This document shows positions 1-10,060 of a stretch of 64,000 bases of DNA, in pieces. This DNA is from Burkholderia sp. FERM BP-3421 (lineage in GTDB: Bacteria > Pseudomonadota > Gammaproteobacteria > Burkholderiales > Burkholderiaceae). The notes beneath the pieces are model-generated. The model was not told where the DNA came from. It worked only from the letters and a program-made list of their open reading frames with translations, and made no database searches. The position numbers and the translations under genes were made by a program. Position 1 is the stretch's first letter. Each line of letters starts with the position of its first letter. The DNA lies in contig NZ_CP117782.1 of assembly GCF_028657905.1 (NCBI RefSeq), forward strand, positions 1,550,001-1,614,000, given 5' to 3'.

Positions 1-950
1 ACGCCGTCCGCGATGCTCGTGCGCACCGCCTCGCCGCGCGTGACCGCCGCGAGGAAATGCGCGATCTCGCGCGCGTAGGCGTCGCGGTAGCGTTCGAGGA
101 AGAACGCCTCGGGCAGATCGCTCGACACCGCCTGCGCCGAGTACGCGGTGACCTCGGTCGGCCGCAGGTTGCCCGCCTGCAGCATGCCCGCGCTGCCCAG
201 CACCTCGAAGCGCTGGTCGTAGCCGTACGCGGCGCGCCGCGCGGTGTTGATCTGGCACAGCCGGCCGCGCCGGGTGCGGATCGTGACCGCCGTCGAATCG
301 ATGTCGCCCGCCTCCGCGATCGCCGGATCGGACAGGCAGCTGCCGGTCGCGTGCAGCGTCTCGGCCTCGTCGTCGAGGATCCAGCGGAAGATGTCGAAGT
401 CGTGGATCAGCATGTCCTTGAAGATCCCGCCCGAATGCCGGATGTAGTCGACGGGCGGCGCGCCCGGATCGCGGCTCGTCACGACCAGCATCTCCGGCGC
501 GCCGATCTCGCCCGCGTCGAGGCGCGCCTTCAGCGCCTCGAAGGTCGGGTCGAAACGGCGCTGGAAACCGATCATGCAGACCACGCCGGCGCGTTCGACC
601 GCCGTCTCGCAGGCGCGCGCGCGCTCGACCGTGAGATCGACCGGCTTCTCGCAGAACACGTGCTTGCCCGCCTGCGCGGCGCGCGTGATCAGGTCCGCAT
701 GGGTGTCGGTGCTCGAACACACGATCGCCGCGCCGATCGACGCATCGCCGAGCGCACCGTCGAGATCGGCGGCCTGCGCGCCGTGCTGCGCGCCGTGCTG
801 CGCGGCAAGCGCCTCGGCCGCCGCGCGGTTCACGTCGACCACGTAGCGAAGCCGCACGCCCGGCTGGCGCGCGAGGTTGGCCGCATGGATGCGGCCGATC
901 CGGCCCGCGCCGAATACCGCGACGTCGAGCGTCGGAACTGCTTCAGTCAT
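1..950 (-). CDS. iolG: Inositol 2-dehydrogenase IolG, C-terminus cut by window edge
   Basis: This gene would oxidise myo-inositol to scyllo-inosose with NAD, the first step of inositol breakdown. I translated the minus strand from ATG 948-950. The first 316 residues are present and the rest lies left of the window. A Rossmann nucleotide-binding motif, GAGRIGRIHA, begins at about residue 13. The EKP motif typical of Gfo/Idh/MocA dehydrogenases and a substrate-domain stretch (GGIFKDMLIHDFD) also match the family. The start overlaps the stop of the upstream rpiR-type gene by 8 bases, so translation is probably coupled. A perfect 12-base tandem duplication at 778-801 encodes a repeated Gln-His-Gly-Ala in the nucleotide-binding domain. 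Family membership is secure. A close paralogue acting on another inositol isomer cannot be excluded. Confidence 0.9.
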   Translation of the reverse strand, partial: MTEAVPTLDVAVFGAGRIGRIHAANLARQPGVRLRYVVDVNRAAAEALAAQHGAQHGAQAADLDGALGDASIGAAIVCSSTDTHADLITRAAQAGKHVFCEKPVDLTVERARACETAVERAGVVCMIGFQRRFDPTFEALKARLDAGEIGAPEMLVVTSRDPGAPPVDYIRHSGGIFKDMLIHDFDIFRWILDDEAETLHATGSCLSDPAIAEAGDIDSTAVTIRTRRGRLCQINTARRAAYGYDQRFEVLGSAGMLQAGNLRPTEVTAYSAQAVSSDLPEAFFLERYRDAYAREIAHFLAAVTRGEAVRTSIADG

Positions 951-1824
951 CGTATCCTCCAGTGTCCTTGACTTCTTCCACGTTCAATTCGAGCCGGTAC
1001 GCGAGCGCGATGAACAGCGCCTGGCACAGGCAGATCGTGCTGGTCAGCGAACGGAACGCGAACGCGCTCCCCTCCTTCACGAGCAGATGGGCGCCGGCGT
1101 CGCGCACGAGCGGCGACAGCCGGCTGTCGGTGATCACGAGCGTCTGCGCGTGATGCTCGCGCGCGGCGCGCAGGCAATACTGGGTTTCCTTGCCGTACGG
1201 CGCGAAGCTGATCGCGATCACCACGTCGCCCTTCCTCACGCTGCGGATCTGCTCGCGATACATGCCGCCGAGCCCGGACACCAGATGCACGCGCTTGGCC
1301 GTGTGCTGCAGCGCATACACGATGTAGTTCGCCACCGGGAACGAGCGGCGCACGCCGATCACGTAGATGTTGTCGGCCTGTTCGAGCATCGTGACGGCCG
1401 CATCGAACTGCGCGTCGTCGAGGCCCGCCGCCAGCTCGTCGAGCCCCGCGCGCGCGGCGTCGATGAACTGGCGCGCGACCATGCCGCCCGTGAGCGTGCC
1501 GTGCTCGCCGTCGATCAGCGTGCGGATGCGCTGCTGGTAGCTCTGCGCGCTCGGGTTCTGGCCCGTGTAGGCCTCCTTGAAAACCGCCTGCAGATCGGAG
1601 AAGCCCGAGAAGCCGAAACGCTGCGCGAACCGCACCACCGCGGACGGATGCACGCCGCAGCGCGTCGCGATGTCGCTCGTGCGATCCATCATCACGCTCG
1701 CGCGATGCTCGTCGATATAGGACGCAATGCTTTTCAACTGACGCGGCAGCGTGTCGTACGCATCGGTGATGCGCTGCAGCAGTTCGTCGAGGCCCGAAAG
1801 ATCGGGCTGGGAGGTCTCTTCCAT
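943..1824 (-). CDS. RpiR/MurR-family regulator of inositol catabolism (IolR-like)
   Basis: A 293-residue transcription regulator with an N-terminal RpiR-type helix-turn-helix (about residues 1-77, including the stretch SDIATRCGVHPSAVVRFAQR) and a C-terminal SIS sugar-phosphate-binding domain (about 120-260). RpiR proteins beside inositol genes usually repress them and respond to a pathway intermediate. I chose ATG 1822-1824 because it begins at the conserved domain. In-frame ATGs further upstream would add low-complexity residues and run through the promoter region. The gene diverges from the inositol ABC importer and overlaps iolG by 8 bases. The intergenic GGAA-N6-TTCC site overlaps its probable -35 box, which suggests autorepression. 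Confidence 0.88.
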   Translation of the reverse strand: MEETSQPDLSGLDELLQRITDAYDTLPRQLKSIASYIDEHRASVMMDRTSDIATRCGVHPSAVVRFAQRFGFSGFSDLQAVFKEAYTGQNPSAQSYQQRIRTLIDGEHGTLTGGMVARQFIDAARAGLDELAAGLDDAQFDAAVTMLEQADNIYVIGVRRSFPVANYIVYALQHTAKRVHLVSGLGGMYREQIRSVRKGDVVIAISFAPYGKETQYCLRAAREHHAQTLVITDSRLSPLVRDAGAHLLVKEGSAFAFRSLTSTICLCQALFIALAYRLELNVEEVKDTGGYDD

Positions 1825-1896
1825 GATGTCGGGAGCGCCGGCCCCGCCGCGCGCACACGCCGCGCGACCGAACCGGCTGGTTCTGGATGTGTGCCG

Positions 1897-1925
1897 AGTA
1901 TAGGCACGCCCCGATCGAAATGGAA
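1897..1925 (-). promoter_or_regulatory. Probable promoter of the RpiR-type gene
   Basis: On the minus strand TTCCAT (1925-1920) and TATACT (1902-1897) are separated by 17 bases. The -10 is near consensus and the -35 is weak. The -35 lies inside the TGGAA-N6-TTCCA palindrome, so a bound repressor would block it. Confidence 0.5.
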
Positions 1926-1936
1926 CAGATTTTCCA
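1921..1936. promoter_or_regulatory. IolR/RpiR-type operator TGGAA-N6-TTCCA
   Basis: A perfect inverted repeat, TGGAACAGATTTTCCA, lies between the divergent rpiR-type gene and the inositol importer operon. It contains GGAA-N6-TTCC, the recognition motif reported for the RpiR-type inositol repressor IolR of Sinorhizobium meliloti. The adjacent regulator is the obvious candidate to bind it. Confidence 0.7.
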
Positions 1937-1960
1937 AAATTATTTTTATTGAAATTTCCT

Positions 1961-1989
1961 TTGCAAGGCTTGGGCAGTTCGCCTATTCT
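1961..1989 (+). promoter_or_regulatory. Probable promoter of the inositol importer/iol operon
   Basis: TTGCAA (1961-1966) and TATTCT (1984-1989) are separated by exactly 17 bases, placing transcription start about 65 bases before the first gene. The palindromic operator at 1921-1936 lies about 25 bases upstream of the -35. Confidence 0.6.
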
Positions 1990-2059
1990 TGCTCGTGAGC
2001 ACGGCGGGAACGATGCCGCCGCGCCCGACCCAAAACGACAGATAGAGATAGGTGGAGAC

Positions 2060-3103
2060 ATGAAACTTTGCTCAGGCAAGGCCGCCGTGCGGGCACTCGC
2101 CGTCGCGTTCGCGGTTGCCGCGGGCGTCGCGGCGCCGGCCGCGCACGCCGCCGACGCCCGCTTCGTGCTGATCAGCCATGCACCCGACTCCGACTCGTGG
2201 TGGAACACGATCAAGAACGCGATCAAGCAGGCCGACCAGGACTTCAACGTCACGACCGACTACCGCAACCCGCCCAACGGCGACATCGCGGACATGGCGC
2301 GCCTCGTCGAGCAGTCGGCCGCGCGCGACTACGACGGCGTGATCACGACGATCGCCGATTTCGATGTCCTGAAGAACTCGATCGGCAAGGTCACCGCGAA
2401 GAAGATCCCGCTCGTCACCATCAACTCGGGCACCGAGGAGCAGAGCGCGCAGCTCGGCGCGCTGATGCACGTCGGCCAGCCGGAATACGTCGCGGGCCAT
2501 GCGGCGGGCGAGAAGGCGAAGGCGGCCGGCGTGAAGTCGTTCGTGTGCGTGAACCACCTCGCGACCAACACCGTGTCGTTCGACCGCTGCCGCGGCTTCG
2601 CCGATGCGATCGGCGCCGACTACAAGACCTCGACGATCGATTCCGGCCAGGATCCGACCGAGATCCAGTCGAAGGTCAGCGCCTATCTGCGCCGCAACCC
2701 GGGCACCCAGGCGGTGCTGACGCTCGGCCCCGTGCCCGCCGCCGCCACGCTCAAGGCGCTCCAGCAGATGGGGCTGGCCGGCAAGGTGTATTTCGCCACC
2801 TTCGATTTCTCCGACGATATCGCGAAGGCGATCCAGGCCGGCACGATCCAGTTCGCGATCGACCAGCAGCCGTACCTGCAGGGCTATATCCCGGTCGCGG
2901 TGCTCGCGATCGTCCGCAAGGACAAGACCACCGACCCGGTCAAGATCCGCCAGATCCTCGAGGCGAATCCGAAGTTCCAGGCGCGCCTCGCCACCTACGG
3001 GCTGCAGCCGTCCTACGGCCCGAAGAACATCCGTTCGGGCCCGGGTTTCATCACCAAGGCGAATCTCGACAAGGTGCTCAAGTACGCGGGCCAGTACCGC
3101 TGA
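2060..3103 (+). CDS. Sugar ABC transporter periplasmic binding protein (probably inositol)
   Basis: A 347-residue periplasmic binding protein of the ribose/inositol (Peripla_BP_4) type. Residues 1-30 form a signal peptide (basic start, Ala/Val-rich core, AHA cleavage motif). The mature part starts ADARFVLISHAPDSDSWW and follows the two-lobe sugar-binding layout. It would capture the sugar for the permease and ATPase encoded next. An upstream in-frame ATG at 1949 was rejected because it lies inside the promoter and lacks a signal peptide. The chosen ATG follows GGTGGAGA at a normal distance. Inositol as ligand is inferred from the operon and the shared operator. Confidence 0.87.
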   Translation: MKLCSGKAAVRALAVAFAVAAGVAAPAAHAADARFVLISHAPDSDSWWNTIKNAIKQADQDFNVTTDYRNPPNGDIADMARLVEQSAARDYDGVITTIADFDVLKNSIGKVTAKKIPLVTINSGTEEQSAQLGALMHVGQPEYVAGHAAGEKAKAAGVKSFVCVNHLATNTVSFDRCRGFADAIGADYKTSTIDSGQDPTEIQSKVSAYLRRNPGTQAVLTLGPVPAAATLKALQQMGLAGKVYFATFDFSDDIAKAIQAGTIQFAIDQQPYLQGYIPVAVLAIVRKDKTTDPVKIRQILEANPKFQARLATYGLQPSYGPKNIRSGPGFITKANLDKVLKYAGQYR

Positions 3104-3195
3104 ACGGCGCGCGTTTTCGTAGTCCGCGCGGCGCCGGGCGCCGCGCACTTAACCAGCCGGAGCACCCCGCCCCGGCCGGGCTTCAAGGAGACATC

Positions 3196-4341
3196 ATGGG
3201 TGTAGCCGGCAAACCGCTGCCCGCGCATGCGCGCGAGCCTTCCCCGCCCGAGGCGCGCGCCGACGAGCGGGTGCGCGGCGAAGCGTGGTTCCAGCGCTTC
3301 CTCAACCGCCCCGAATTCGCCGCGATTTCCGGCGCCGCGCTCGTGTTCGCGGTGTTCGCGATCGGCGCGGGCGGCTCGGGCATGTTCAATCTCGACGGCA
3401 TCATGAACTGGTCGCAGGTGGCCGCGTATCTCGGCATCCTCGCGGTCGGCGCGTGCCTCCTGATGGTCGCGGGCGAATTCGACCTGTCGATCGGCTCGAT
3501 GATCGGCTTCGCCGGCATGATGGTGGCGATCCCGACCGCCTATTTCCACTGGCCGCTCTGGGCCGCGGTGCTGTTCGCGTTCGCGGGCTCGATGGCGCTC
3601 GGCGCGCTGAACGGCTACCTGGTGATGCGCACGCGGCTGCCCTCGTTCATCGTCACGCTCGCCTTCCTGTTCATCCTGCGCGGCCTCACGCTCGCGCTGT
3701 CGATCCTGTTCGCCGACCGCACCATCATCTCCGGGCTCGGCGACTACGCGCACGCGGACCCCGTCATCCACTTCCTGTTCCAGGGCGTCGCGTTCCACGA
3801 CCTGTTCCGCTGGCTCGCGCACGCGGGCATCGGCCAGCTGCTCGACACCGGCGAACCGCTCGTGCCCGGCGTGCCGAAGGTGATCCTGTGGTGGCTCGCG
3901 ATCACCGCGCTCGGCGCGTTCGTGCTCGCCAAGACGCGCTACGGCAACTGGATCCTCGCGGTCGGCGGCGACGCCAATGCCGCGAAGAACGTCGGCGTGC
4001 CGGTGCGCCGCGTGAAGATCTCGCTGTTCGTGCTGACCGCGTTCTGCGCCTGCCTGTTCGCCGTGCTGCAGGTGGCCGACATCGGCTCCGCCGCGGCCGA
4101 CCGCGGCCTGCAGAAGGAATTCGAGGCGATCATCGCCGCGGTGATCGGCGGCACCCTGCTCACGGGCGGCTACGGCTCGGTGATCGGCGCGGCGTTCGGC
4201 GCGCTGATCTTCGGCGTCGTGCAGATCGGCATCACCTACACCAACATCAGCTCGGACTGGTTCCGGGTGTTCCTCGGCGTGATGCTGCTGATCGCCGTGC
4301 TGTTCAACCACTACGTGCGCCGCCGCGTGTCGCAGTCGTAA
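3196..4341 (+). CDS. Sugar ABC transporter permease (probably inositol)
   Basis: A 381-residue inner-membrane permease of the RbsC/BPD_transp_2 family. A cytoplasmic head of about 45 residues is followed by roughly ten hydrophobic segments. The family's conserved loop GEFDLSIGSMIGFAG and the GGTLLTGGYGSVIGA region near the C-terminus are both visible. ATG 3196 follows a good AAGGAG site (3185-3190). The gene lies 92 bases after the binding-protein gene and 11 bases before the ATPase gene, so all three are probably co-transcribed. It would form the membrane channel of the inositol importer. The substrate is inferred from context. Confidence 0.88.
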   Translation: MGVAGKPLPAHAREPSPPEARADERVRGEAWFQRFLNRPEFAAISGAALVFAVFAIGAGGSGMFNLDGIMNWSQVAAYLGILAVGACLLMVAGEFDLSIGSMIGFAGMMVAIPTAYFHWPLWAAVLFAFAGSMALGALNGYLVMRTRLPSFIVTLAFLFILRGLTLALSILFADRTIISGLGDYAHADPVIHFLFQGVAFHDLFRWLAHAGIGQLLDTGEPLVPGVPKVILWWLAITALGAFVLAKTRYGNWILAVGGDANAAKNVGVPVRRVKISLFVLTAFCACLFAVLQVADIGSAAADRGLQKEFEAIIAAVIGGTLLTGGYGSVIGAAFGALIFGVVQIGITYTNISSDWFRVFLGVMLLIAVLFNHYVRRRVSQS

Positions 4342-4352
4342 CGGAGCCGCCC

Positions 4353-5153
<801 letters not shown>

Positions 5154-5166
5154 TACAGGACTCCCC

Positions 5167-7146
5167 ATGACACGCTCTGCCCTTTCCTTCGCGCCCGACC
5201 GGCCGCTCGACGTGATCTGCGTCGGCCGGGTCGCGGTCGACCTGTACGCGCAGCAGATCGGCGCGCGGCTCGAGGACGCGACGAGCTTCGCCCGCTACCT
5301 CGGCGGCTCGTCCGGCAACATCGCGTTCGGCTGCGCGCGGCTCGGCCTGAAATCGGCGATGCTCGCGCGCGTCGGCCACGATCACTTCGGCCGCTTCCTG
5401 CGCGACGCGCTCGAACACGAAGGCTGCGACACCCGTCATCTCCACGTCGATCCGGAGCGCCTGACCGCGCTCGTGCTGCTCGGCATCAAGGACCGCGACA
5501 CCTTCCCGCTCGTGTTCCACCGCGAGAACTGCGCGGACATGGCGCTCGACGAAGCCGACATCGACGAGGACTTCATCGCGTCGTCGAAGGCGCTGCTGAT
5601 CACCGGCACGCATTTCTCGACCGGCCAGGTGAACCGCGCGAGCCGCCGCGCGCTCGACTACGCGCGCCGCCACCAGGTGCGCACCGTGCTCGACATCGAC
5701 TACCGCCCGGTGCTGTGGGGGCTGACCGGCAAGGCCGACGGCGAGACCCGCTTCATCGCCAACGAGGACGTGACCGCGCACCTGCAGCGGATCCTGCCGT
5801 TGTTCGACATCGTGATCGGCACCGAGGAGGAATTCCGCATCGCGGGCGGCAAGGACGCGCTGCCCGACGCGCTCGCGATGGTGCGCGCGGTCACGCCCGC
5901 GCTGCTCGTCGTCAAGCGCGGCCCGCTCGGCTGCTCGATCGTCGACGGCGCGGTGCCCGCGAGCCTCGACGCGCTGCCGCTGATCGGCGGCGTCGAGGTC
6001 GAGGTGATGAACGTGCTCGGCGCCGGCGACGCGTTCGCGGCCGGCTTCCTGTCGCACTGGCTGCGCGGCGACCCGCCCGAGATCGCCGCGCGCGCGGCGA
6101 ATGCCTGCGGCGCGCTGGTGGTGTCGCGCCACGGCTGCTCGCCCGCGATGCCGACGCCGGCCGAACTCGACTACTTCGTCGCCGAGGCGGCCCGCGACCC
6201 CGCGCGCATGCGCCGCCCGGACCTCGACCACGCGCTCGCGCGGCTGCACCGCGTGACGCCCGCGCGCACGCCGCGCGACGAAGTGCTCGGCTTCGCATTC
6301 GATCACCGCAACCAGTTCTTCGAACTCGCGCAGCAGACGGGCGCGCCCCTCGCGCGCATCGACGCGCTCAAGCGGCTGTTCGTCGAGGCCGTCGCGCAGA
6401 CCGAGGCGCAACTCGGCCTGCAAGGCCGGATCGGCGTGCTGATCGACGACCGCTACGGCCAGGATGCGCTCAACGCCGCGACCGGCCGCGGCTGGTGGAT
6501 CGGCCGGCCGGTCGAGCTGCCCGGTTCGCTGCCGCTCGAATTCGACCACGGCCGCTCGATCGGCACGACGCTCGCGAGCTGGCCGGCCGAGCACATCGTC
6601 AAGTGTCTCGTCCAGTACCATCCGGACGAGCCGCTCGAACAGCGCCTCGAACAGGAAACCCAGCTGCGCGCGCTGTACGACGCCGTGCAGGCGAGCGGCC
6701 ACGAACTGCTGCTCGAGGTGATCCCGGCGCGTCACACGGGCCTGCCGCACGCGCCCGACACCGTCTACCGCGCGCTCAAGCGGCTCTACAACCTCGGCAT
6801 CCAGCCCGAATGGTGGAAGCTCGCCCCGCTCGACGCCGTGCAGTGGCAGGCCGTCGACCAGTTGATCGCCGAGCGCGATCCGTATTGCCGCGGGGTCGTG
6901 CTGCTCGGCCTGTCCGCGCCGGTCGAGCAGATGATCGGCGGGTTCCGCGCGGCCGCCGCCTCGGCGACCTGCCGCGGCTTCACGGTCGGCCGCACGATCT
7001 TCCACGAGCCGAGCCGCGCCTGGCTCGCGAACGAGATCGACGACGCCGCACTGATCGCCGGCGTGCGCGGCATCTTCGAGACCCTGATCGGCGCCTGGCG
7101 CGCCGCCCGCGCGGGCGGCCGGGGCGTCGAACGGCGCGTCGCCTAG
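5167..7146 (+). CDS. iolC: IolC kinase fused to DUF2090 domain (bifunctional)
   Basis: This 659-residue protein has an N-terminal PfkB-type kinase (about 10-340), 5-dehydro-2-deoxygluconokinase, which phosphorylates 2-deoxy-5-keto-gluconate. The C-terminal DUF2090 domain (about 350-650) is often annotated as the 5-dehydro-2-deoxyphosphogluconate aldolase that replaces IolJ in proteobacteria. Visible marks are VGRVAVDLYAQQIGARLED near the start, the glycine-rich YLGGSSGNIAFG, and the PfkB signature NVLGAGDAFAAGF. The length of about 650 fits the known fusion. It lies 13 bases after the importer ATPase gene and 11 before iolD. The kinase call is strong. The aldolase role is family-level knowledge only. 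Confidence 0.9.
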   Translation: MTRSALSFAPDRPLDVICVGRVAVDLYAQQIGARLEDATSFARYLGGSSGNIAFGCARLGLKSAMLARVGHDHFGRFLRDALEHEGCDTRHLHVDPERLTALVLLGIKDRDTFPLVFHRENCADMALDEADIDEDFIASSKALLITGTHFSTGQVNRASRRALDYARRHQVRTVLDIDYRPVLWGLTGKADGETRFIANEDVTAHLQRILPLFDIVIGTEEEFRIAGGKDALPDALAMVRAVTPALLVVKRGPLGCSIVDGAVPASLDALPLIGGVEVEVMNVLGAGDAFAAGFLSHWLRGDPPEIAARAANACGALVVSRHGCSPAMPTPAELDYFVAEAARDPARMRRPDLDHALARLHRVTPARTPRDEVLGFAFDHRNQFFELAQQTGAPLARIDALKRLFVEAVAQTEAQLGLQGRIGVLIDDRYGQDALNAATGRGWWIGRPVELPGSLPLEFDHGRSIGTTLASWPAEHIVKCLVQYHPDEPLEQRLEQETQLRALYDAVQASGHELLLEVIPARHTGLPHAPDTVYRALKRLYNLGIQPEWWKLAPLDAVQWQAVDQLIAERDPYCRGVVLLGLSAPVEQMIGGFRAAAASATCRGFTVGRTIFHEPSRAWLANEIDDAALIAGVRGIFETLIGAWRAARAGGRGVERRVA

Positions 7147-7157
7147 GAGCACGGACC

Positions 7158-9149
7158 ATGAACGACCGAATCCCGTCCCCCGCGCCGGGCGCCGACGCGC
7201 CGGGCGCCGACGCGCCGCCCGGCACGCTGCGGCTGACCATGGCGCAGGCGCTGGTGCGCTATCTCGCGGCCCAGCGGGTCGCGGCCGACGACGGCAGCGG
7301 CCGCACCGAGCCGCTGTTCGGCGGCGTCTTCGCGATCTTCGGGCACGGCAACGTCGCCGGCCTCGGCGAGGCGCTGTACCAGCACCGCGACGCGCTGCCG
7401 ACCTATCGCGCGCACAACGAGCAGGCGATGGCGCACAGCGCGATCGCCTATGCGAAGGCGCACTTCCGCCGCCGCATGATGGCCGTCACCACCTCGATCG
7501 GCCCCGGCGCGACCAACCTCGTGACCGCCGCCGCGCTCGCGCACGTGAACCGCCTGCCGGTGCTGCTGCTGCCCGGCGACGTGTTCGTGTCGCGCGCGCC
7601 GGACCCGGTCCTGCAACAGATCGAGGACTTCCACGACGGCGGCCTGTCGGCCAACGACGCCTTCAAGGCGGTGTCGCGCTATTTCGACCGGATCGTGCAT
7701 CCGGCCCAGCTGCTCACCGCGCTGCCGCGCGCGCTGCGCGTGCTGACCGACGCCGCGCTGTGCGGCCCCGTCACGCTTGCGCTGCCGCAGGACGTGCAGA
7801 CCATGGCCTACGACTATCCGGCCGCCTGGTTCGCGCCGCGCCTCGTGACCTTCCACGCCCCGGCCCCCATCGACGCCGAGCTGGACGCCGCCCTCGCGCG
7901 GCTGCGCGGCGCGCGCCGGCCGTTCATCGTCGCGGGCGGCGGCGCGCTGTACAGCGCGGGCGGCGCGGCGGCCCTGCGCGCGTTCGCCGAGCGTCACGGC
8001 GTGCCGGTGGGCGAGACCCAGGCGGGCAAGAGCGTGCTGCCGTGGGATCACCCGCTCAACGCGGGCGCGGTCGGCGTCGCCGGCTCCCCGGCCGCCAATG
8101 CGCTCGCGAGCGAGGCCGACTGCGTGCTCGCCGTCGGCACGCGGCTGCAGGACTTCACGACCGGTTCGAACACGCTGTTCGCGCACGCCGCCGTGATCGG
8201 CATCAACGCGCATCCGTTCGACGCGCTCAAATACCGCGCGACGAGCGTCGAGGCCGATGCGCGCGGCGCGCTCGACGCGCTGTCCGCGCGGCTCGACGGC
8301 TGGCGCGCCGAACCCGCCTGGACCGAGCGCGCGCAGGCGGACGCCGCGCGATGGCGCGCGAGCGTCGATGCGCTCACGGGCGCGTCGGGCGGCGCCGCGT
8401 CGGATGTCGCGACGCCGGGCGGCGCGCCGCTGCCCTACGAGGCCGACGTGATCGGCGCGATCCGGCGCTCGACGGCCGATTCGCCCGCGCGCGACATCGT
8501 CGTGTGCGCGGCCGGCACGCTGCCCGCCGAGCTGCACAAGCTGTGGCGCGCGGCCGAGCCCGGCGGCTATCACGTCGAATACGGCTATTCGTGCATGGGC
8601 TACGAGATCGCCGGCGGCCTGGGCGTGAAGCTCGCGCGGCCCGATCGCGAGGTGATCGTCACGGTCGGCGATGGCAGCTACCTGATGATGAACAGCGAGA
8701 TCGCGACCTCGGTGATGCTCGGCGCGAAGCTGATCATCGTCGTGCTCGACAATCGCGGCTACGGCTGCATCAACCGGCTGCAGCAGGCCTGCGGCGGCGC
8801 GCCGTTCAACAACCTGCTCGACGATTGCGCGCAGGGTCCGCTCGGCGCGCCGCCGATCGATTTCGCCGCGCACGCGCGCGCGCTCGGCGCACAGGCCGAG
8901 CACGTCGCCGACCTCGGCGCGCTCGACGCCGCACTGCGCCGCGCACGCGCGGCCGACCGCACCTGCCTGATCAGCATCGACACCGATCCCGCCCGCACCA
9001 CCGCCGACGGCGGCTGGTGGTGGGAGGTCGCGGTGCCCGAAGTCTCGCCGCGCGCCGCGGTGCGCGAGGCCCGCGCGCGCTACGACGCGCAGTGCGCGGC
9101 GCGCGCGGCGGCGCCCCTTTCCCCGTCTTCCCCGGAATCATCGACATGA
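7158..9149 (+). CDS. iolD: 3D-(3,5/4)-trihydroxycyclohexane-1,2-dione hydrolase IolD
   Basis: A 663-residue thiamine-diphosphate enzyme that opens the ring of the diketone formed from scyllo-inosose, giving 5-deoxy-glucuronate. The N-terminal ThDP domain has the expected glutamate in RAHNEQAMAHSA. The central domain and the C-terminal pyrophosphate-binding motif, GDGSYLMMNSEIATS followed by LDNRGYG, are intact. The extreme N-terminus contains a short GADAP duplication of no obvious role. The stop overlaps the iolE start (ATGA at 9146-9149). Confidence 0.93.
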   Translation: MNDRIPSPAPGADAPGADAPPGTLRLTMAQALVRYLAAQRVAADDGSGRTEPLFGGVFAIFGHGNVAGLGEALYQHRDALPTYRAHNEQAMAHSAIAYAKAHFRRRMMAVTTSIGPGATNLVTAAALAHVNRLPVLLLPGDVFVSRAPDPVLQQIEDFHDGGLSANDAFKAVSRYFDRIVHPAQLLTALPRALRVLTDAALCGPVTLALPQDVQTMAYDYPAAWFAPRLVTFHAPAPIDAELDAALARLRGARRPFIVAGGGALYSAGGAAALRAFAERHGVPVGETQAGKSVLPWDHPLNAGAVGVAGSPAANALASEADCVLAVGTRLQDFTTGSNTLFAHAAVIGINAHPFDALKYRATSVEADARGALDALSARLDGWRAEPAWTERAQADAARWRASVDALTGASGGAASDVATPGGAPLPYEADVIGAIRRSTADSPARDIVVCAAGTLPAELHKLWRAAEPGGYHVEYGYSCMGYEIAGGLGVKLARPDREVIVTVGDGSYLMMNSEIATSVMLGAKLIIVVLDNRGYGCINRLQQACGGAPFNNLLDDCAQGPLGAPPIDFAAHARALGAQAEHVADLGALDAALRRARAADRTCLISIDTDPARTTADGGWWWEVAVPEVSPRAAVREARARYDAQCAARAAAPLSPSSPESST

Positions 9150-10060
9150 GTGCTTTCGACCTTCGCATCGGCATCAATCCGCTGTCGTGGATGAACGACG
9201 ACCTGCCGTCGCTCGGCGGCGAGACGCCGCTCGACGTCGCGCTCGCGGAAGGCCGCGAGATCGGCTACGCGGGCTTCGAACTCGGCAACAAGTTTCCGCG
9301 CGAACCGCAGGCGCTCAAGGCGCTGCTCGCGCAGTACGATCTCGCGCTCGTGTCGGGCTGGTACTCCGGCCGGCTCGCCGAGCGCAGCGCCGAGGAGGAA
9401 ATCGACGCCGTCGGGCCGCACCTCGAACTGCTCGCCCGGAACGGCGCGACCGTGATGGTCTACGGCGAGGTGTCGAATTCGATCCAGGGCGCGCCGCGGC
9501 CCTTGTACCAGCGGCCGCGCTTCGTCAGCGCCGCGCAGTGGGACGCCTACGCGGCGCGGCTCGACGCCTTCGCGCGCCATACGCTCGCGCACGGCGTGCG
9601 GCTCGCCTACCATCATCACATGGGCGCCTACGTGGAGACGCCCGCCGACGTCGACCGCCTGATGGCCGCCACGAGCGACGCGGTCGGGCTGCTGTTCGAC
9701 GCGGGCCACATCACGTTCGCGGGCGGCGACGCGCCGACCGAACTGCGCAAGCACATCGGGCGCGTCTGCCACGTGCACTGCAAGGACGTGCGCCCCGCCG
9801 TGATCCGCCTCGCGCGCAATCGCAACTGGAGCTTCCTCGACGCGGTGATCAACGGCGCGTTCACGGTGCCGGGCGACGGCGCGATCGACTTCCCCGCGCT
9901 GATCGACCTGCTCAAGCAGCACGGCTATCGCGGCTGGCTGGTCGTCGAGGCCGAGCAGGATCCCGTCGTCGCGCCGAGCTACGCCTATGCGCAGCGCGGC
10001 TACCAGACCCTGCGCGCGCTGGTCGACGCGCCGCGCGCGATCGAGGAGGTACTGTCATGA
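9146..10060 (+). CDS. iolE: Inosose dehydratase IolE
   Basis: A 304-residue sugar-phosphate-isomerase-like TIM barrel that dehydrates scyllo-inosose to the cyclohexane dione used by IolD. It starts FDLRIGINPLSWMNDD, typical of IolE. Metal-site candidates are the His in YHHHMGAYVE, the Asp in LLFDAGHITF and the His in HVHCKDVR. ATGA overlaps couple it to iolD upstream and iolB downstream. Length is typical. Confidence 0.94.
   Translation: MSAFDLRIGINPLSWMNDDLPSLGGETPLDVALAEGREIGYAGFELGNKFPREPQALKALLAQYDLALVSGWYSGRLAERSAEEEIDAVGPHLELLARNGATVMVYGEVSNSIQGAPRPLYQRPRFVSAAQWDAYAARLDAFARHTLAHGVRLAYHHHMGAYVETPADVDRLMAATSDAVGLLFDAGHITFAGGDAPTELRKHIGRVCHVHCKDVRPAVIRLARNRNWSFLDAVINGAFTVPGDGAIDFPALIDLLKQHGYRGWLVVEAEQDPVVAPSYAYAQRGYQTLRALVDAPRAIEEVLS

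Noticed and set aside
1825..2253. A longer N-terminus for the RpiR-type regulator
   Set aside because: It would run through the promoter, the operator and the start of the divergent importer gene, and adds low-complexity residues before the conserved domain.
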